Assembly (NCBI GenBank): GCA_023380675.1
Contig: JAMCRS010000257.1
Coordinates: forward strand, 1 to 9,395
DNA: 9,395 nucleotides
Source of the DNA: Chloroflexota bacterium
Lineage (GTDB): Bacteria; Chloroflexota; Anaerolineae; UBA4142
Direction of reading: 5' to 3'
Each line of letters begins with the position of its first letter. Positions within the stretch are counted from its first letter, which is position 1. Of this stretch, positions 6,690 through 9,395 are shown one piece after another. The position numbers and the translations under genes are program-made. The notes beneath the pieces were generated by a model. The model made no database searches, was not told the DNA's origin, and saw only the letters and a list, made by a program, of their open reading frames with translations.

Positions 6690-6833
6690 TTTCTCCTGTT
6701 GACGACTGATGTGAAAAGCACTCCGAACGGACCCGCCCGCTGTTATGTTTACTTATTGAGCTTGCCTCCTTCAGCCGTCTGGTCGAGCAAGACGGACCAC
6801 CCATCGAACCTTTGAATTCATTCGGATTGCGTT
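6690..6833 (-). other. Long 5' leader of the archaellin mRNA
   Basis: If transcription starts about 7 bp past the TAGAAT box (6840-6845), the archaellin mRNA has an untranslated leader of about 145 nt. A 6-bp stem CCGTCT/AGACGG with a 9-nt loop lies at 6775-6795. A strong GAAGGAGG follows at about 6764-6771 but has no ATG, GTG or TTG at suitable distance. A small TCCG/CGGA hairpin lies near 6720. I recognise no known riboswitch class. Length and structure allow post-transcriptional control. Confidence 0.4.
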
Positions 6834-6839
6834 GAGTTT

Positions 6840-6895
6840 ATTCTAAGTCTTGATGCCGACCGATGCTCTTTCAGTTCCGTTGCAAAAAAGTTCGG
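6840..6895 (-). promoter_or_regulatory. Promoter B copy 1: 23-bp element plus -10 box, upstream of archaellins
   Basis: A 23-bp element (6873-6895) reads CCGAACT, nine bases, CGGAACT on the minus strand: a near-direct repeat with a 16-bp step. Exactly 27 bp later comes TAGAAT (6840-6845), a fair -10 box. The hexamer at -35 (GAGCAT) is poor, as expected at an activator-dependent promoter. The whole arrangement recurs with identical spacing at 7491-7546. The element starts 7 bp past the stop of the upstream gene. Confidence 0.7.
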
Positions 6896-6902
6896 CGGCG
6901 GC

Positions 6903-7457
6903 CTAGTGCGCCTGCCTCTGACCCTTGACCAGATCGAACATGTTACGAACAACGAGCATGGCGACCGCCAGCAAGAGCGTCAACGCAATAAACAGCCACG
7001 CGGACGGCACCAGAGTGTCGACAATCGACACGATCAACACGACGAGGGTGAGCAGGACCCAGATCACAGGCCGATCGCGCAGGCCCGCTACGGCATTGCG
7101 CCAGACGACGCCTTGCCACTGTCGGTCCTCCTGTTCGAGGAGCAACATCAGGGGGTACATCTGAAGCAGCAGCCAGAGAAAGGCGATGGCGACCCAGAGC
7201 GCTCGCAGCCAGCTCACGACGGTGGAATTCAATCCGAACGCGGTGTTCCCGGGCAGGAAGAAGTAGATATTGGTGAACAGAACGACAGCCATCATGATAT
7301 TGAGAAGCGCCAGGACCCACGCCTTTTTCTCCCACCGGGGCGGCTCCGCCGTCTTTTCCGGCAGGCTCGCCTGGATATCGACGAGGGTTTTCTGGATCTC
7401 AAATTTGAGGGTCCTGACCTGCTCCTCCAAGGCTTGTACTCTTTGTTCCAGTTCCAT
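6903..7457 (-). CDS. Coiled-coil protein with four membrane helices, unknown family
   Basis: I do not recognise the family. The product has 184 residues: an N-terminal coiled coil (1-33, MELEQRVQALEEQVRTLKFE), a short Pro-rich hinge, then four hydrophobic segments at about 46-67, 84-107, 130-148 and 151-171 in two hairpins, with a basic C-terminus. The coiled coil is related to that of the protein at 500-1126 (17 of 28 identical). The ATG at 7455-7457 is chosen because AAAGAGG lies 5 bp upstream and because it matches that paralogue; an in-frame ATG at 7511 lies upstream of the likely transcription start near 7484. The gene sits directly before the archaellins and has a promoter of the same design. 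A membrane partner of the archaellum base that docks the soluble coiled-coil protein is a plausible but unproven role. Confidence 0.8.
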   Translation of the reverse strand: MELEQRVQALEEQVRTLKFEIQKTLVDIQASLPEKTAEPPRWEKKAWVLALLNIMMAVVLFTNIYFFLPGNTAFGLNSTVVSWLRALWVAIAFLWLLLQMYPLMLLLEQEDRQWQGVVWRNAVAGLRDRPVIWVLLTLVVLIVSIVDTLVPSAWLFIALTLLLAVAMLVVRNMFDLVKGQRQAH

Positions 7458-7490
7458 AGGAACCTCTTTACGTGTTTCCATTCTGCTCGC

Positions 7491-7546
7491 ACTATACTGC
7501 GCGGGGGACACCCGCGCCGTTTTAGTTCCGTTGCAATAAAGTTCGG
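7491..7546 (-). promoter_or_regulatory. Promoter B copy 2: 23-bp element plus -10 box, upstream of membrane coiled-coil gene
   Basis: The 23-bp element (7524-7546) differs from that at 6873-6895 by a single base. Exactly 27 bp downstream lies TATAGT (7491-7496), a good -10 box; the -35 position is GC-only (CGGCGC) and would not be recognised unaided. Predicted start is near 7484, giving a leader of about 27 nt. The sequence between element and -10 is unrelated in the two copies, so the fixed spacing argues for function rather than recent duplication. The bound factor is unknown. Confidence 0.72.
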
Positions 7547-7579
7547 GAGAGGCGATCCCGAACGGCGATGGCCTCTCCC
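7545..7579 (-). terminator. Intrinsic-type terminator of the response-regulator operon
   Basis: Arms 7545-7553 and 7571-7579 (GGGAGAGGC/GCCTCTCCC) form a 9-bp perfect stem, extendable by ATC/GAT past one mismatch. On the minus strand it is followed by GAACTTTATT, a modest T-rich tail. It lies about 60 nt past the stop of the regulator at 7638. Its last two bases overlap the 23-bp element of the next promoter. Confidence 0.65.
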
Positions 7580-7637
7580 GTCTGTGCCGGCCGGCCCCGC
7601 GGTGGACCGGCGCGATCGTTCGACCGAACCCGCTCGC

Positions 7638-8528
7638 TCAGGCCGGCGAGAAAAAGTATCCGCGGCCGCGCACCGTTCGAATCAAATTGGGGGTGTCCGG
7701 CCCCGGTTCGATCTTGTGCCGCAGTCGAAAGACCGTCGAGCGGATCACGCTCTCGACCGTCCACTTGTCCATTCCTTCGTAGCCCAGCGCGGTCCGGGCG
7801 AGGTCGTTGTATGAAAAGACGTGGTTCGGTTTCTCCATCAGTGCGATCAGGATCGAAAGTTCGCCTTCCGTGAGATCGACCGTACGACGCGGGTCGGTGT
7901 TCAACGTCGCCTGGCGCTTGTGTCGGTCGAGCGCAAGAATGCCGACCTCGAGCGTGCCGGACGACGGCGCTTCGACCGGCGCCGCGGCCGGCGACGCGGC
8001 GCGCGGCTCGGCTGATGGAGGAGCTTTCTCAGGCTGCCGCAGCGCATCCATCGCATCGCCGACGAGGGCAAGCAATCGTTGATGGCGCTGCTGCTGCGCG
8101 CGCTCCTCGAGCGCGCGAGTGATGGTGAGGATTAGATCTTCAGTCTTGCACGGCTTGAACATATAGTCGACGACGTTCAGCTTGACGGCGGCCACGGCGC
8201 TTTCGATCGTCGCGTGAGCGGTGAGCACGATGATGGGGAGCTCCGCTTCAGCCTCGCGGATCCGTTTCAAGATTTGCGCGCCGTTGGAAGAGGGAAGCGC
8301 CACGTCCAGGATTGCCAAATCGGTCCGGCCGTTTCGGATGAACGCCAGCGCATCGTCTCCCGAGCCTGCCTCGTCGACCGAATAACCGTGGCGGCGCAGG
8401 TCGTCGGCGAGGGCCGAACGTGCATTGACCTGCGCGTCCAGCAGCAGCAGGGAGGCAGTGCCTTGGGTTTGGTGGGAAATCGGTTTTGTCTCCGACACGC
8501 TGTTTGTACTCGATCGGGTAGAATCCAT
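7638..8528 (-). CDS. Response regulator, receiver domain plus OmpR/PhoB-type winged helix
   Basis: The product has 296 residues. A polar N-terminal tail (1-25) precedes a receiver domain (about 26-142): acidic residue in LLLLD (31), phospho-acceptor Asp75 in LAILDVALP, Thr103 in VLTAH and Lys125 in MFKP. The LTAH and DYMFKP motifs are more like NtrC-class receivers than typical OmpR ones. A Pro/Ala linker (about 167-190) leads to a C-terminal winged helix (about 193-296) with the TEGELSILIALMEKPNHVFS helix region, the recognition helix around TVESVIRSTVFRLRHKIEP and the terminal hairpin LIRTVRGRGYFF. It is a DNA-binding transcription factor in the cytoplasm, and a candidate for the TTCAC boxes at 1243-1308 and 9090-9155. 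The ribosome site is weak (GGCGAG); a GTG at codon 11 is an alternative start. No cognate kinase is in the window. Confidence 0.92.
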   Translation of the reverse strand: MDSTRSSTNSVSETKPISHQTQGTASLLLLDAQVNARSALADDLRRHGYSVDEAGSGDDALAFIRNGRTDLAILDVALPSSNGAQILKRIREAEAELPIIVLTAHATIESAVAAVKLNVVDYMFKPCKTEDLILTITRALEERAQQQRHQRLLALVGDAMDALRQPEKAPPSAEPRAASPAAAPVEAPSSGTLEVGILALDRHKRQATLNTDPRRTVDLTEGELSILIALMEKPNHVFSYNDLARTALGYEGMDKWTVESVIRSTVFRLRHKIEPGPDTPNLIRTVRGRGYFFSPA

Positions 8529-8609
8529 GACGTCTCGCCAAGCAGCCGGCGGCCCCGGGAGGGACGACGCACGCCGAACGTGTCGCCCAGCCGCCGGACT
8601 GGCGCCCTA

Positions 8610-9008
8610 TCAGCTCAGCGCCATTAGGCCCGGTTTCTCGCGCAGCAGCAGCGCCTTGATCCGCAACTCGAGCTCTTGAAGGTCAAAGGGCTTGACGAGG
8701 TAATCGTCCGCCCCGGCGTCGTAGGCTTCAGTCTTGCTCTGGATGTCCCCGCTGACCGTAACGAAGAGGATGGCGATCCGAGCCGTGGCCGGATTCGCCC
8801 GCAGCTGCCGGCACAAAGTGATTCCGTCCATTCCGGGCAGCGCGATATCCAAAAGGACCAGGTCTGGCGGACGGTGTTCGAGCAGCTGCAGCGCTTCGCC
8901 GGCGCTGAAAGCACAGGCGACTTGATAGCCGCCCTTGATCAGGTTATTCTTGATTGTCTGGACGACGTCCGGGTCGTCGTCTACTACCAAGACGATAGCC
9001 ATATACAT
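8610..9008 (-). CDS. Single-domain response regulator (receiver only)
   Basis: The product has 132 residues and is a complete receiver domain with no output domain: acidic cluster VVDDDPD (10-12), phospho-acceptor Asp54 in LVLLDIALPGMDG, Thr84 in LFVTVSG, Lys106 in YLVKPF, and a short tail. It may act as a phosphate relay to the downstream regulator (81 bp further on, probably the same transcript) or bind a motor protein as CheY does; in archaea CheY acts on the archaellum through CheF and ArlCDE. The domain looks more like PhoB/PleD receivers than a canonical CheY, so the relay role is as likely. ATGTATATG gives two possible starts two codons apart; the second (9002) gives the usual MAIVLVVDD beginning. 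Promoter A copy 2 lies about 80 bp upstream. Confidence 0.92.
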   Translation of the reverse strand: MYMAIVLVVDDDPDVVQTIKNNLIKGGYQVACAFSAGEALQLLEHRPPDLVLLDIALPGMDGITLCRQLRANPATARIAILFVTVSGDIQSKTEAYDAGADDYLVKPFDLQELELRIKALLLREKPGLMALS

Positions 9009-9089
9009 CCGTTAGCGTCAGACCGCCGCAGCCCGTCCCGAAGCCATGGTTTGAGGAGACGGCAAAGCCGGTCAATCCGCTGCGGGTGT

Positions 9090-9155
9090 AGGATAACACC
9101 GTGCATTGACTTTGTCAGCAAAGAGAGGGTGAAACTTGTGTGAAAATTGCGTGAA
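9090..9155 (-). promoter_or_regulatory. Promoter A copy 2: three TTCAC boxes plus -35/-10, upstream of response-regulator operon
   Basis: On the minus strand TTCAC occurs at 9151-9155, 9140-9144 and 9129-9133 (11-bp steps), then 10 bp, CTGACA (9113-9118), a 17-bp spacer and TATCCT (9090-9095). Every distance equals that in the copy at 1243-1308, although the spacer and the bases between boxes differ. Placement before a receiver/winged-helix operon suggests autoregulation by an OmpR-type regulator; the partial regulator at 9253-9395 is an alternative binder. Confidence 0.85.
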
Positions 9156-9252
9156 GACGCAGAGAGGCTGAGACGCCGAACAAATGTCCGATTAGAACAG
9201 AAAGGGGAGGCAGGGGGCGGAGCCAGTCCGCACACCGGCACCGCGAAACGGG

Positions 9253-9395
9253 TTACGCTTGGGGAGTGTTGTCGCTTCGGACGGTGTAGCCGAATCGGCC
9301 GACCGTCTTGATGAACGAGGGTTCCTTGGGGTTTGGCTCGATCTTGTTGCGCAAGTTCTTGATGTGTGCGCGGGTCAGTTGCGGCAAACCCCATT
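9253..9395 (-). CDS. OmpR-family response regulator, C-terminal fragment (cut by right edge)
   Basis: The last 46 residues of a winged-helix domain are visible: LTRAHIKNLRNKIEPNPKEP (recognition helix and following loop), then FIKTVGRFGYTV (wing hairpin), then a short tail and a TAA stop at 9253-9255. The R-x-K-I-E-P...I-x-T-V-x-x-x-G-Y pattern is diagnostic for the OmpR/PhoB DNA-binding fold. Start, receiver domain and promoter lie outside the window. It is a second OmpR-type regulator next to the archaellum locus and differs from the one at 7638-8528 in the recognition helix. The 244-bp gap to the next gene holds promoter A copy 2. Confidence 0.88.
   Translation of the reverse strand, partial: WGLPQLTRAHIKNLRNKIEPNPKEPSFIKTVGRFGYTVRSDNTPQA

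Noticed and set aside
6690..6833. Riboswitch in the archaellin leader (c-di-GMP class considered)
   Set aside because: The conserved core bases of the c-di-GMP-I aptamer are not present; only simple hairpins can be supported.
8984..9394. Minus-strand frame sharing an FTLSLLTK string with a frame at 1137-1487, suggesting a protein family
   Set aside because: The shared residues are a translation of the duplicated promoter A; the rest of the two frames is unrelated and the right end overlaps the real winged-helix frame.

Overview
The window is GC-rich and every credible gene lies on the minus strand, so it is transcribed right to left. It reads as part of a bacterial locus for an ARCHAELLUM, the rotary filament normally found in Archaea, together with its apparent regulators. 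The archaellum call rests on three tandem archaellin-like genes with archaeal class III signal peptides and on two neighbouring ArlF/ArlG-type stator-like genes. The bacterial call rests on OmpR-type response regulators, Shine-Dalgarno sites and promoters of sigma70 type (-35/-10 hexamers 17 bp apart). Archaellum genes in bacteria are known mainly from Chloroflexota, and the large O-antigen-ligase/TPR protein also fits that phylum, so Chloroflexota is my best inference. No 16S or marker gene is present to prove it.

Layout in transcription order, from the right edge: (1) the C-terminus of an OmpR-family response regulator (9253-9395, cut by the edge); (2) a single-domain receiver protein (8610-9008) and a receiver + winged-helix regulator (7638-8528), apparently one operon ending at a hairpin (7545-7579); (3) a coiled-coil plus four-helix membrane protein (6903-7457); (4) three archaellins (6117-6686, 5450-6019, 4794-5363), each followed by a strong hairpin; (5) a 1055-residue O-antigen-ligase-like membrane protein with a TPR tail (1512-4679), a candidate glycosyltransferase for the filament; (6) after a 385-bp gap, a coiled-coil/Pro-Ala-rich protein (500-1126), an ArlF/ArlG-type protein (49-507) and the start of a second one (1-45) that runs off the left edge. 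The motor genes arlH, arlI and arlJ, and a FlaK-type peptidase, are not in the window; arlHIJ may lie beyond the left edge.

The most striking non-coding signal is two different duplicated promoter designs. Design A has three TTCAC repeats exactly 11 bp apart, 10 bp, CTGACA, 17 bp and a -10 box. It stands before the receiver gene (9090-9155) and again before the coiled-coil/ArlF-G operon (1243-1308), with identical spacing. Design B has a 23-bp element (22/23 identical), exactly 27 bp and a TATAGT or TAGAAT box. It stands before the membrane coiled-coil gene (7491-7546) and again before the archaellins (6840-6895). The sequence therefore suggests a two-branch regulon: one branch joins the regulators to the basal-body genes, the other joins the membrane protein to the filament genes. 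The first genes of the two structural units also share a related N-terminal coiled coil (MELEQRV-type), which suggests that their products associate.
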